The notes beneath the pieces were generated by a model. It was given only the letters and a program-made list of their open reading frames with translations. It was not told the DNA's origin and searched no databases. A stretch of 64,000 nt of DNA from an uncultured Chloroflexus sp. (GTDB taxonomy: Bacteria > Chloroflexota > Chloroflexia > Chloroflexales > Chloroflexaceae): positions 1-64,000 of the forward strand of contig NZ_CALFBQ010000005.1 in NCBI RefSeq assembly GCF_937951745.1, read 5' to 3'. The position numbers and the translations under genes were made by a program. Every line of letters starts with the position of its first letter. Position 1 is the first letter of the stretch. Positions 7,609 to 16,078 of this stretch are shown here, piece by piece.

Positions 7609-8019
7609 TTACTCCCCGCGCAGTTGTTCAGGGCCAAAGCCAAAGGGCAACAACTCAGCCGGGGTGGTCAAGCGGCGTTCGCTCGTGTCGGCGTTGAGCA
7701 GAATGATCTGGGCGCGTGGGGCTAATTCAAAAATCACTTGCCGGCACGCGCCGCACGGGCTTGCAACGGTAGCGGTCGGCGTCACCACCGCTAGCGCTGT
7801 CACGGGTTCGGTTGTAGCCATGTACGCGTTGAACAGCGCTACCCGCTCGGCGCAGATCGTTAACGGGTACGAGGCATTTTCAATGTTTGCGCCGCTAAAG
7901 ATCCGCCCATCCGCCGTGAGTACGGCTGCGCCGACGGCAAACTGCGAATAGGGCGCATAAGCGCGGCTTTGGGCCGTCAACGCAGCGGCAACGAGTCGAT
8001 CAAGGACTGCTTGATCCAT
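7609..8019 (-). CDS. cdd: Cytidine deaminase
   Basis: 136 residues, the size of tetrameric cytidine deaminases. Zinc ligands and the catalytic glutamate are in place: ICAERVA (Cys56, Glu58) and SPCGACRQ (Cys89, Cys92). The substrate-side segments YAPYSQFAVGAA and FSGANIENASY are also conserved. It converts cytidine and deoxycytidine to uridine and deoxyuridine for pyrimidine salvage; a uridine kinase (udk) occurs later in the window. Its start overlaps the end of the CorC-like gene upstream by 20 bases, so the two are probably translated from one message. Confidence 0.96.
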   Translation of the reverse strand: MDQAVLDRLVAAALTAQSRAYAPYSQFAVGAAVLTADGRIFSGANIENASYPLTICAERVALFNAYMATTEPVTALAVVTPTATVASPCGACRQVIFELAPRAQIILLNADTSERRLTTPAELLPFGFGPEQLRGE

Positions 8020-9352
8020 GCGCTTCTTTGGTTAGCGGCAATATAGGATTTTCGGCCTCCGCCGGCGCTGCCGCCTCTACCTCTTCCGGCGTATGCCGCA
8101 CAATGTGCAACCGTTCGGCACGAATGCCTTTCAATGAGAGTACTGTTATCGTGACGTCACCGCAGGTCACTTCGTCACCCACTCGCGGAATCCGACCTAA
8201 CTGCTCGTACACCAAGCCACCGATCCGATCGGCAGTCGTTGCTGGGAATTCTACTTCCAACAATTCGGCCACATCATCAATCGGGACACGAGCATCGACG
8301 ATAAACTCGCGCGGCCCCACTTCCACAATCGCCGGCTCTTCGGTGTCGTACTCGTCGCGGATTTCGCCGACGATCTGTTCGAGCAAATCCTCTAGGGTGA
8401 CGATACCAGCGGTGCCGCCATACTCATCGACTACAATCGCCATGTGAACGCGCCGGCGCTGCAAATCTTCCAAGAGCGCCTTAACCTTCATCGTCACCGG
8501 CACAAAATAGGCCGGGCGCAAGAGATCGCGCAGTGGCGTATCGCGCTTGCCGTCGCGTAAAACAGGGATAAGGTCTTTGGCGTACAGAATGCCGACCACA
8601 TTATCAATTGTCTCTTCGTAGACCGGAATGCGCGAGTGACCGCGGGTGATCGCCATATCGAGCGCGCGGTCGAGCGAGCTATTGACTTCAAGCGCGGCCA
8701 CATCAACGCGCGGGATCATAATCTCGCGCACCAGCGTGTCACCGAAGTCCATGACTCCCTCGATCATTTCACGCTCTTCGTGTTCGATCCAACCCGCCTC
8801 TTCACCGGCGCTCATCATCAGCCGCAGCTCTTCTTCTGTCACTAGCGGCGTCGGCGGGGCCGGTTTGCCGCTTAAGAGGGTGAAAATGGGGCGGGTCATG
8901 GCATTGATCACGGCCATCAACGGCCACAAGATCGTGGCGACAATCACCAGCGGGCGGGCCAGCACCAACAGGGTGGTGTCGGGGTTGCGGCGCGCGAGCG
9001 CCTTGGCCACCACTTCGCTCAGCAGCAGAATAGCAAACAGGAGAGCAGCCAAACTGCCAATGAGCGCATTGATGCCATACAGTGCCGTGAGTTGGATGGT
9101 CAACGCGGTGACGGTAATGGTCAAGACAGCATTGAGAAAGATGATGGCCGATTTGATCCGGTACGGCTCATCGAGAAAATGGGCCGTAAAGCGGCGCGTG
9201 CCAAGACCGGCTGAGGCGAGTAAGGCGCTCAGGCGAGGGCGGCTTACCGTCATCAAGACTGTATCGGCAGCCGAAGTAATGCCGAGGAAGATAAGGCACA
9301 GGCCAATGCCGATGATCAACGAATTAGGACCGGGGTCCTCCAAGTTAATCAT
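8000..9352 (-). CDS. CNNM/CorC-HlyC family membrane protein with CBS domains
   Basis: 450 residues: an N-terminal DUF21 (CNNM) membrane domain with about four spans (residues 10-170), a cytoplasmic CBS pair (about 200-335, with MIPRVDVAALE and DEYGGTAGIVTLEDLLE), and a C-terminal CorC_HlyC transporter-associated domain. Relatives are linked to magnesium or cobalt export, sensed through nucleotide binding at the CBS pair; 'hemolysin' in database names is historical. The start is uncertain: AAGGAGG abuts the ATG at 9352 with no spacing, while a TTG three codons downstream would be ideally spaced. cdd follows with overlap. Confidence 0.9.
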   Translation of the reverse strand: MINLEDPGPNSLIIGIGLCLIFLGITSAADTVLMTVSRPRLSALLASAGLGTRRFTAHFLDEPYRIKSAIIFLNAVLTITVTALTIQLTALYGINALIGSLAALLFAILLLSEVVAKALARRNPDTTLLVLARPLVIVATILWPLMAVINAMTRPIFTLLSGKPAPPTPLVTEEELRLMMSAGEEAGWIEHEEREMIEGVMDFGDTLVREIMIPRVDVAALEVNSSLDRALDMAITRGHSRIPVYEETIDNVVGILYAKDLIPVLRDGKRDTPLRDLLRPAYFVPVTMKVKALLEDLQRRRVHMAIVVDEYGGTAGIVTLEDLLEQIVGEIRDEYDTEEPAIVEVGPREFIVDARVPIDDVAELLEVEFPATTADRIGGLVYEQLGRIPRVGDEVTCGDVTITVLSLKGIRAERLHIVRHTPEEVEAAAPAEAENPILPLTKEAHGSSSP

Positions 9353-9438
9353 CCTCCTTCCGCAGCGCAGAATGGCGCGATCACTCTGCTATAGTGCCCG
9401 AAGCTGCGAGAGCGTTCGGGCGCAATATGCCTGCGTAA

Positions 9439-10377
9439 CTATGAAAACAGCGCGCTGAGTGACAGATCTTTGTGGATCCGCATAATTGCTTCAGCAAACA
9501 GCGGCGCGACGCTAATTGTGCGCACGCGCGCTGCGGTTGCCTCAGGCGGTTGGGGAATGGTATTGGTGACAATCGTCTCGATCAGGTCAGATTTTGCAAT
9601 CAGTTGCAACGCATTGTCGGCAAAGATGCCATGGGTTGCGCAAGCGTAGACAGCGCGCGCGCCGCGGGCCAGCAGGGTATGCGCTGCTTCGATCAGTGTG
9701 CCACCGGTTGAAATCATATCGTCAACGATAATCGCCGTCTTGCCCTCAACTTCGCCGACCATCTCGATCACTTCGGCGGTATCGGGTTCGAGGCGCTGCT
9801 TAGCAATGATCGCTAAGCCGGCGCCGATCCGTTCGCGGAAGCGGTTGGCCCGCCCCACGCCGCCGGCATCAGGTGAGACCACGACCGGATTGGGAAGGTT
9901 GAGTTCGCGGATGTAGTCGGCCAATAATGGCGATGCCTGCAAGTGATCGACCGGAATATCGAAAAAGCCTTCGATTGCCGGCGCATGCAAGTCCATAGTC
10001 AGCACCCGATCGGCGCCAGCGGTACGGATCAAGTTGGCGACCAGCTTAGCCGTAATCGGCTCGCGCCCCGATGTCTTCTTTTCTTGCTTGGCGTAACCGT
10101 AATAAGGAATGACTGCCGTCACCCGCGCGGCTGAGGCGCGCCGGAAGGCGTCGATCATAATCAACAGTTCCATCAGATGGTGATCTACCGGCGTGCAGGT
10201 GGGCTGGATCACAAAGACATCGCAGCCGCGCACATTGTCGTGGATCTTGACCCGCGTCTCGCCGTTCTTGAAGGTGCCGACCAGCGCCCGCCCCAGATTG
10301 ATGCGCAGGTTGCGGGCAATCTCTTGCGCTAACGCCGGGTTGGCGTTGCCGGTGAAAATGAGCAGGCGACCATCCAT
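9439..10377 (-). CDS. prs: Ribose-phosphate pyrophosphokinase
   Basis: 312 residues from ATG 10377, matching the family's roughly 315; the frame opens 22 codons earlier. It makes PRPP from ribose 5-phosphate and ATP for nucleotide, histidine and tryptophan synthesis. Conserved features are the GRALVGTFKNGETRVKI start region, the ALVGTF/NGE segment, DLHAPAIEGFFDIPVDHL and the PRPP loop IIVDDMISTGGT. The ATP-binding motif usually written YARQDRK reads YAKQEKK here, a conservative change. A hairpin and tRNA-Gln lie upstream on the same strand. Confidence 0.95.
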   Translation of the reverse strand: MDGRLLIFTGNANPALAQEIARNLRINLGRALVGTFKNGETRVKIHDNVRGCDVFVIQPTCTPVDHHLMELLIMIDAFRRASAARVTAVIPYYGYAKQEKKTSGREPITAKLVANLIRTAGADRVLTMDLHAPAIEGFFDIPVDHLQASPLLADYIRELNLPNPVVVSPDAGGVGRANRFRERIGAGLAIIAKQRLEPDTAEVIEMVGEVEGKTAIIVDDMISTGGTLIEAAHTLLARGARAVYACATHGIFADNALQLIAKSDLIETIVTNTIPQPPEATAARVRTISVAPLFAEAIMRIHKDLSLSALFS

Positions 10378-10406
10378 GATGCAGTCGTTCTTTCTTGAAT
10401 AGAAAC

Positions 10407-10430
10407 GCGCAGCGAGCATGCTCACTGCGC
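10407..10430 (-). terminator. Hairpin between tRNA-Gln and prs
   Basis: GCGCAG (10407-10412) pairs with CTGCGC (10425-10430) around a GAGC/GCTC inner stem, with one wobble between them. On the minus strand it is followed by GTTTCTATTC, a modest T-rich tail. It could end the tRNA transcript or attenuate prs. Confidence 0.45.
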
Positions 10431-10531
10431 ACGTATCAATCAATTGACCGAGCCAGAAATCCTGACCACCATTGCCGAGAGCAGATTGTGCGGGTTCAGT
10501 CGTTTCATTGCCTGTGGCACGGTTGTTACTA

Positions 10532-10605
10532 TGGCTGCCGGGCTAGGACTCGAACCTAGACTAACGGATCCAAAGTCCGCTGTGCTACCATTACACCACC
10601 CGGCA
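10532..10605 (-). tRNA. tRNA-Gln (anticodon TTG)
   Basis: 74 bases including an encoded CCA. The acceptor stem TGCCGGG/CCCGGCA is perfect, the discriminator is G, the anticodon stem is GCGGA/TCCGT with loop CTTTGGA, and the T arm carries GGTTCGAGTCC. The anticodon TTG (plus-strand CAA at 10571-10573) reads CAA and, by wobble, CAG. The GatA gene in this window may matter, since many bacteria make Gln-tRNA(Gln) by transamidation. Confidence 0.95.
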
Positions 10606-10616
10606 TCACGTCAAGT

Positions 10617-10622
10617 ATTATA
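10617..10622 (-). promoter_or_regulatory. Promoter of tRNA-Gln
   Basis: A TATAAT -10 on the minus strand (10622-10617), preceded by TGG, making it an extended -10. A TTGACA lies upstream (10648-10643) but with a 20-bp spacer. The predicted start falls about 5 bases before the tRNA. Confidence 0.6.
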
Positions 10623-10720
10623 CCATAAGCTTGAAATTGTGTTGTCAATCGCGCGCTGTATTTGGTTGGCCGCTCTATGCTACACTAAGAGCGGTATAAC
10701 TCAATCCAAGGAGTTTTCGC

Positions 10721-12397
10721 ATGACCGATACCCAAAAGATTATCTTCTCGATGTACCGGGTGGGCAAGGTGGTGCCACCCAATCGCGAAATCCTGAAAGA
10801 TATCAGCCTCTCGTTTTTCTACGGCGCCAAGATTGGGGTGATCGGCGTCAATGGTTCGGGCAAGAGTTCGCTCTTGCGGATTATGGCCGGTCTCGATCAA
10901 GACTACACTGGCGAGATCACCCGCGCCCCCGGTTATACGATTGGCCTGCTCGAACAAGAACCACGCCTCGACAATACCAAGACGGTGCGTGAAGTGGTCG
11001 AAGAGGGCATGGCCGAGACGGTGGCCCTGCTGCGCCGCTACGACGAGATCACCGAGCAGTTTAACAACCCTGATGCCGATTACGATGCCTTGATCGCCGA
11101 GCAGGCCGAACTGCAAGACAAGATCGATCACGTTGACGGCTGGAATCTCGATAGCCGGCTAGAGCTGGCGATGGACGCGCTGCGCTGTCCGCCCGGTGAT
11201 ACCCCAGTGGCGGTGTTGTCGGGCGGTGAGCGCCGCCGGGTGGCACTCTGCCGATTGCTGTTGCAGCAGCCCGATATTCTGTTGCTTGATGAGCCGACCA
11301 ACCACCTTGATGCCGAGTCAGTGGCGTGGTTGGAACGGCATCTGCAAGAGTACAAAGGCACCGTGATCGCCGTGACCCACGATCGTCACTTCCTCAACAA
11401 TGTTGCTGGCTGGATTCTCGAACTCGAACGCGGGCACGGCATTCCGTGGCGGGGCAACTATTCGAGCTGGCTTGAGCAGAAACGGCAGAAGCTGGCCGAG
11501 ACCGAGAAGGCTGAATCGCAGCGTCAAAAGGCCCTCCAGCGCGAGTTGGAATGGATCAATATGGCGCCCAAGGGCCGCCATGCCAAGTCGAAGGCGCGCA
11601 TCGCCGCCTACGAGCGGTTGCTCAGCGAGAGCCAAGACCAGCGCGACCGCGAGCTTGAGATCTACATCCCACCCGGTCCCCGACTTGGCGATCTGGTGAT
11701 CCGGGCTACCAATGTAACCAAAGCCTACGGCGATAAACTGCTCTACGAAAATCTGAGCTTCGATGTGCCGCCGGGAGCGATTGTGGGTATCGTTGGTCCT
11801 AACGGTGCCGGTAAGACGACCCTGTTCCGCATGATTGTCGGCCAAGAGCAACCCGATAGCGGTACGCTTGAAGTTGGCGCTTCCGTCAAGCTCGGCTACG
11901 TCGATCAGAGCCGTGAGGTGCTCGATCCCAAGCAAACGGTCTGGGAAGCGATTACCGAAGGGAACGACCAGATTGTGCTGGGGGGGAGGCAAGTTAACTC
12001 ACGTGCCTACTGTGCTCGCTTCAACTTTAGTGGCAGCGATCAGCAGAAACTGGTGGGTAGCCTTTCGGGCGGCGAACGCAATCGCGTCCATCTCGCTCGC
12101 ATCCTCAAGTCGGGGGCAAACGTTTTGCTGCTCGACGAGCCGACCAACGATCTCGACGTGCATACCCTGCGCGCGCTGGAAGAAGGGTTAGAGAACTTCG
12201 CCGGCTGTGCGCTGATCATCTCGCACGACCGCTGGTTCCTCGATCGGGTTGCCACTCACATGCTCGCGTTTGAAGGCGACAGCCAAGTCGTGTGGTTCCC
12301 CGGGACCTATTCGGAATACGCTGCCGATTATCGCCGCCGCAAAGGGGCCGAGGCCGATCACCCGCACCGGATTGTCTACCGCAAATTGACCCGATAA
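10721..12397 (+). CDS. ettA: Energy-dependent translational throttle protein EttA (ABC-F)
   Basis: 558 residues, typical of EttA. Two ABC domains sit in one chain with no membrane part: Walker A GVNGSGKSS (42-50), signature LSGGERRRVAL, Walker B LLLDEPTNHLDAESVAWLE; then a second GPNGAGKTT, LSGGERNRVHL and LLLDEPTNDLDVHTLRALEE. The charged linker between them (EKAESQRQKALQRELEWI) and the arm region are present. EttA binds the ribosomal E site and gates the first elongation step according to ATP/ADP. AAGGAG lies 7 bases before the ATG. Confidence 0.96.
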   Translation: MTDTQKIIFSMYRVGKVVPPNREILKDISLSFFYGAKIGVIGVNGSGKSSLLRIMAGLDQDYTGEITRAPGYTIGLLEQEPRLDNTKTVREVVEEGMAETVALLRRYDEITEQFNNPDADYDALIAEQAELQDKIDHVDGWNLDSRLELAMDALRCPPGDTPVAVLSGGERRRVALCRLLLQQPDILLLDEPTNHLDAESVAWLERHLQEYKGTVIAVTHDRHFLNNVAGWILELERGHGIPWRGNYSSWLEQKRQKLAETEKAESQRQKALQRELEWINMAPKGRHAKSKARIAAYERLLSESQDQRDRELEIYIPPGPRLGDLVIRATNVTKAYGDKLLYENLSFDVPPGAIVGIVGPNGAGKTTLFRMIVGQEQPDSGTLEVGASVKLGYVDQSREVLDPKQTVWEAITEGNDQIVLGGRQVNSRAYCARFNFSGSDQQKLVGSLSGGERNRVHLARILKSGANVLLLDEPTNDLDVHTLRALEEGLENFAGCALIISHDRWFLDRVATHMLAFEGDSQVVWFPGTYSEYAADYRRRKGAEADHPHRIVYRKLTR

Positions 12398-12452
12398 CCG
12401 GCAAGAACAACCGGAGGAGTCAAGGTGTACCGCAGGACGCTCCTCGGTGTGC

Positions 12453-12482
12453 TTGACGCTGACAACGTCTGTCGGCTACAAT
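12453..12482 (+). promoter_or_regulatory. Promoter of the class III aminotransferase gene
   Basis: -35 TTGACG (12453-12458), 18-bp spacer, -10 TACAAT (12477-12482). The ATG at 12526 follows an AAAGGAG ribosome site. An imperfect inverted repeat around GTCAAG/CTTGAC (12420-12457) overlaps the -35 region. Confidence 0.65.
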
Positions 12483-12525
12483 ATTTTGTCTGCAACTATC
12501 ATCACGATCTGCAAAGGAGCGCGTT

Positions 12526-13911
12526 ATGACTGCTCATACCGACACGGCAAAGATGCCTGCTGAGTATATGCCCGAACCGGTGCCCGGCCCGCGCGCGCAG
12601 GCGTTGGTAGCCCGCGATCACGAAGTGATTGCGCCGTTGGGGCGTGTGTATCCGCTCGCCATCGATCATGCCCAAGGTTGTGAAGTGTGGGATGTTGATG
12701 GGAACCGGTTTCTCGATATGAATGCGGGAATTGCCGTGCTGGCCGCCGGTCATTGCCACCCGCGCCTCATGAAGGTGGCGCAAGAGCAGTTGCAGCGGTT
12801 TACCCACATGGCCGGCACCGATTTTTACAACGAGCCGATGGTGCGGGCGGCTGAAAAGCTGGTTTCGCTGATGCCCGGCGGTAAGGGCTGGCAGGTCTTT
12901 TTCACCAATAGCGGCACCGAAGCGGTTGAGGCGAGCATTAAATTGGCCCGCTACGCTACCGGTCGCCAGAATATTATCGCTTTCTACGGCGCGTTTCACG
13001 GGCGCAGCTACGGCAGTCTCTCGCTGACGGCCTCCAAGCCGCGCCAACGTCGCGGCTTTTTTCCGCTGCTGCCGGGCGTGAGCCATACGTATTATCCCAA
13101 TTGTTATCGCTGTCCGATTAACCTCCGATTCCCCTCGTGCGAGATCGCGTGTCTTGATCTGATCGAGCGCACGCTCTTCAAGACCACTACGCCCCCGGAA
13201 GAGGTGGCGGCGATCATTATCGAGCCGATTCAGGGCGAAGGCGGCTATGTCGTGCCGCCACCCGGTGCCTTAGCCCGTCTGCGCTCGATCTGTGATCGCT
13301 ACGGTATATTGCTGATCGTTGATGAAGTACAGAGCGGTGTTGGCCGCACCGGCAAGATGTGGGCCTTTGAGCATGAGGGCATTGTGCCTGACATCGTGGC
13401 CTCGGCTAAAGGGTTGGGCGGCGGTTTGCCGCTAGGGGCTATGATTGCGCGTACCGAATTGGCTCGCCAGTGGCAGCCCGGTTCGCACGGCAATACCTAC
13501 GGCGGCAATGGCCTCACCTGTGCCGTGGCGTATGAATTGCTCTGCATGGTCGAAGAAGAGCTGATGGCGAATGCGGCGACAGTTGGTGCTTATCTGCTCG
13601 AACAGTTGCAGGCGTTGCAGCAGCGCTTCCCGCAGATTGGTGCGGTGCGCGGGCGCGGGTTGATGATCGGGGTCGAGTTTGTTGATGCCCAAGGTAACCC
13701 CGCCGGCGCGTTGGCCGATGCCGTCATGGAGGAGAGCTTCCGCAAGGGGTTGCTGGTGTTGACCTGTGGCGCTTCGACTGTCCGGTTCTGCCCGCCGCTA
13801 ACCATCACTATGGCGCAGGCTGATGAGGCCGTGGCCCGGTTTGCGTTGGCGATTGAAGCATGCGTTGCCGGCAAAGGTAGCGCCGCCTATGATGCAGGGT
13901 TGGCCGCTTAG
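12526..13911 (+). CDS. Class III PLP-dependent aminotransferase (acetylornithine/4-aminobutyrate type)
   Basis: 461 residues with full fold-type I features: FFTNSGTEAVEASIKLAR (phosphate site), GAFHGRSYGSLSLT, the EPIQGEGGYVVPPPG segment, DEVQSGVGRTGKMWAFEH with the cofactor-contacting Asp, and SAKGLGGGLPLGA with the Schiff-base lysine near residue 295. The extra Cys-containing loop (YPNCYRCPINL) and the N-terminal extension resemble archaeal and Chloroflexota 'acetylornithine aminotransferase family' enzymes. Substrate cannot be fixed from sequence: GABA, ornithine or another omega-amino acid is possible. It stands alone behind its own promoter. Confidence 0.88.
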   Translation: MTAHTDTAKMPAEYMPEPVPGPRAQALVARDHEVIAPLGRVYPLAIDHAQGCEVWDVDGNRFLDMNAGIAVLAAGHCHPRLMKVAQEQLQRFTHMAGTDFYNEPMVRAAEKLVSLMPGGKGWQVFFTNSGTEAVEASIKLARYATGRQNIIAFYGAFHGRSYGSLSLTASKPRQRRGFFPLLPGVSHTYYPNCYRCPINLRFPSCEIACLDLIERTLFKTTTPPEEVAAIIIEPIQGEGGYVVPPPGALARLRSICDRYGILLIVDEVQSGVGRTGKMWAFEHEGIVPDIVASAKGLGGGLPLGAMIARTELARQWQPGSHGNTYGGNGLTCAVAYELLCMVEEELMANAATVGAYLLEQLQALQQRFPQIGAVRGRGLMIGVEFVDAQGNPAGALADAVMEESFRKGLLVLTCGASTVRFCPPLTITMAQADEAVARFALAIEACVAGKGSAAYDAGLAA

Positions 13912-13930
13912 CTGTATACTGGTAAGAGAA

Positions 13931-13936
13931 TATAAT
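13931..13936 (+). promoter_or_regulatory. -10 element upstream of the pseudokinase operon
   Basis: TATAAT at 13931-13936, with a poor -35 candidate TTAGCT 17 bases upstream. A start near 13943 would leave a 70-base leader that contains a mini-ORF (13963-14016). Confidence 0.45.
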
Positions 13937-14012
13937 CTGGCTGGCGCAACTACAATGAGGTGATGATGCCTGCTAGGATACTGGGTGTACGCCGTTTTGA
14001 TGGATCAATCAC

Positions 14013-15440
14013 ATGACCGCTCCTGAAGCGACAAAGCAACCAGTCCTCTTTGGCCGGTATCGTGTTCACGAAGCGCTTGGTGAGTCACGGTTGGCTGCTG
14101 TCTACAAGGCGACTGACTTACGTCTGCAACGGACGGTCTTGATCCATCTGTTGCGCAAAGAATTGCGCGACAATCCGCGTAAACGCGCGCAGTTTCTGGC
14201 CGAGGCAGCCCAGAGTGCGCGCCGATCGCATCCGGTGTTGCTTGAAGTGTTTGATAGCGGTGAGAGTGGTGACCGGCCCTTTGTGATCACCGAAGCGGTG
14301 GAGGGCCGGCCTTTGTTTGGCATCGGCGCATTGAGCGTGGCGCAAGCACTCTTGATCGTGCGGCAAGTGGCCGAAGCAATCGCGCTCTGCCAGCGCCACC
14401 GTTCGGCTGAATTGCCGCTCGGTCTTGCCCATCCGCCGATTAGCAGCGCCAACCTCTTGTTAGTTGGCGATGGGCAGGTCAAGTTAGTGGACGGTTGGTT
14501 CTTTGCGCCAACGATGATCCCAGCCGATCTGGCTCATTATCGCGCGCCCGAACTCAGTGCCGGCCAGCCGCCGCAGCTTTCCAGCGCGGTATACGCTTTA
14601 GGCATTTTGCTCTTTGAGCTGATCACCGGCCAACGCCCGATTCACGGCGACGATGCGCAGGCCACCGCGTTGGCTCATCTTACCCAGTCGGTGCCGCCTC
14701 TAGCCCGCATCCGTCCAACGATGTACCTGCCATCGGTGGAACGGCTGATCGCACAGGCGACTGCTCGTGATCCGGCCCAGCGCTTCCCTGATGCGCAAGC
14801 GTTGGCATTGGCGATTAACGATCTCTGGCGCGAGTTGACGGTGCAGACCCGCCGGTTAGTGGTGCAACCGGCAGCCACTGCTCGTCCTCCTATCGATAGT
14901 GGAGCGCAGCGCCAGCCGGTAACGCCGCCGGCAGCTCCTTATCTCCGCCCGGCGCCAACTCATCCATACGATCTTCGCAGCCGGATGAGCCGCGTGCTGA
15001 CCAATTCGTTTGACATCGACCAGTTTCGTCGGTATAACTTGAGCCGGAGCCTGATGGGTTGGCTGGTTATGGTCACGCTCTTGCTGATAGTGGCCGGGGG
15101 TTCATTTTGGGCGGTAACATGGGCGATTGGGCGGTTTGGTTGGGGTGATGCGCCGCGCTTGCCCGATCTGCCGGCGTGGTCGTTGCCTGAGCTGAGTTGG
15201 CCGGGCAATGCCGCTCCTGAGCTTTATGTGGTCAATATTGCCGAAGGGTTGAATCTCCGGTCGGCGCCAAACGCCCAACCTGACAATATTGTTACTGTTG
15301 TGCCAAATGGGGTTGTGGTGCGCAAACTGGAAGGGCCGGTGATGGCCGATAATATCCCGTGGCTCAAAGTGCAGTTGGAGTTGAATGGCCAGACCATCGA
15401 GGGCTGGATGTCGCTCAACTATTTACGTCCGCAACCGTAG
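14013..15440 (+). CDS. Membrane pseudokinase with extracytoplasmic SH3b domain
   Basis: 475 residues. Residues about 14-280 follow the Ser/Thr kinase fold: a glycine-loop remnant GESRLAAVYKA, the APE motif at 178-180 and YALGILLFELITGQRP. The catalytic machinery is lost: the VAIK lysine is His45, HRD reads HPP (Asp replaced by Pro142), the following lysine is Ser144, and DFG is DGW. After a Pro-rich linker, one membrane span lies at about 348-370. The C-terminal bacterial SH3 domain (about 405-473, GLNLRSAPN...WMSLNYL) should face outside. It probably acts as a sensor or scaffold. A GNAT gene starts 7 bases after its stop. Confidence 0.88.
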   Translation: MTAPEATKQPVLFGRYRVHEALGESRLAAVYKATDLRLQRTVLIHLLRKELRDNPRKRAQFLAEAAQSARRSHPVLLEVFDSGESGDRPFVITEAVEGRPLFGIGALSVAQALLIVRQVAEAIALCQRHRSAELPLGLAHPPISSANLLLVGDGQVKLVDGWFFAPTMIPADLAHYRAPELSAGQPPQLSSAVYALGILLFELITGQRPIHGDDAQATALAHLTQSVPPLARIRPTMYLPSVERLIAQATARDPAQRFPDAQALALAINDLWRELTVQTRRLVVQPAATARPPIDSGAQRQPVTPPAAPYLRPAPTHPYDLRSRMSRVLTNSFDIDQFRRYNLSRSLMGWLVMVTLLLIVAGGSFWAVTWAIGRFGWGDAPRLPDLPAWSLPELSWPGNAAPELYVVNIAEGLNLRSAPNAQPDNIVTVVPNGVVVRKLEGPVMADNIPWLKVQLELNGQTIEGWMSLNYLRPQP

Positions 15441-15447
15441 GAGAGAG

Positions 15448-16068
15448 ATGGTGGCAGAGGAAGCGGAAATGCGTGAATTGCTCGGCGAGCGGGTTCGCAT
15501 TCGGCCATGGCGGCGAGCCGATACGCTGATGCAAGAGCGCTGGCCACGCTATAGCGAACCGTTCAGCTCACTGTGGAATATTCCGCGACCATACCAACCC
15601 GGTCAAGATGATAGTCATTGGACGGGCACCACTGAGGCGTGGGCGATTGATCTGAAGTCAGGCCAACTTATCGGGCGCATCTCGTTGCGCGAGATCGACC
15701 GGCAGTGGCAGTCGGCCCGGTTAGGGATTTCGTTGGCCCAGCCGTATGTAGGGCAGGGTTTAGGCGGTGAGGCGTTGCGCCTCTTTCTTGCCTACTATTT
15801 CGGTTCGCTCGGTTATCAGCGGATGGTGCTCGATGTTGCTGCTTTTAATCTGCGCGCGGTGCGTTGCTATCAACGGCTCGGTTTTGTCGGCGTAGGCAGC
15901 GAATGGCGGCGCATTGGTAATGAACCGGTGCTCCGCTTATTGGATGATCACCAGTATCAACACCTGCGCCCCCATTTTCGGCGCAACCGGTTTGATGCGC
16001 AGGTCGAATTTTACGAGATGGAACTCACGCGCGAGGCATGGCTAGCCGCGGGTGGCTCGTTGATATAG
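15448..16068 (+). CDS. GNAT-family N-acetyltransferase, RimJ/RimL type
   Basis: 206 residues from ATG 15448, just after a GGAGAGAG ribosome site that overlaps the pseudokinase stop; the frame's earlier start would overlap the kinase by 56 bases. The GNAT core is recognisable: LIGRISLREID, LGISLAQPYVGQGLGGEALRLFL (acetyl-CoA P-loop, Q/GxGxxG/A form) and DVAAFNLRAVRCYQRLGFVGVG. This sub-type usually acetylates protein N termini or small amines; the substrate here is unknown. It is the middle gene of a tight three-gene unit. Confidence 0.88.
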   Translation: MVAEEAEMRELLGERVRIRPWRRADTLMQERWPRYSEPFSSLWNIPRPYQPGQDDSHWTGTTEAWAIDLKSGQLIGRISLREIDRQWQSARLGISLAQPYVGQGLGGEALRLFLAYYFGSLGYQRMVLDVAAFNLRAVRCYQRLGFVGVGSEWRRIGNEPVLRLLDDHQYQHLRPHFRRNRFDAQVEFYEMELTREAWLAAGGSLI

Positions 16069-16078
16069 GGGGAAGATA

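Noticed and set aside
8646-9458. 270-codon plus-strand frame opposite the CorC-like gene
   Set aside because: Ser/Ala/Arg-rich shadow frame with no start signal; the minus-strand protein has clear domains.
10444-10992. 182-codon plus-strand frame with GLGLEPRLTDPKSAVLPLHH
   Set aside because: That peptide is the translated antisense of tRNA-Gln, a classic false gene; the frame then overlaps ettA out of frame.
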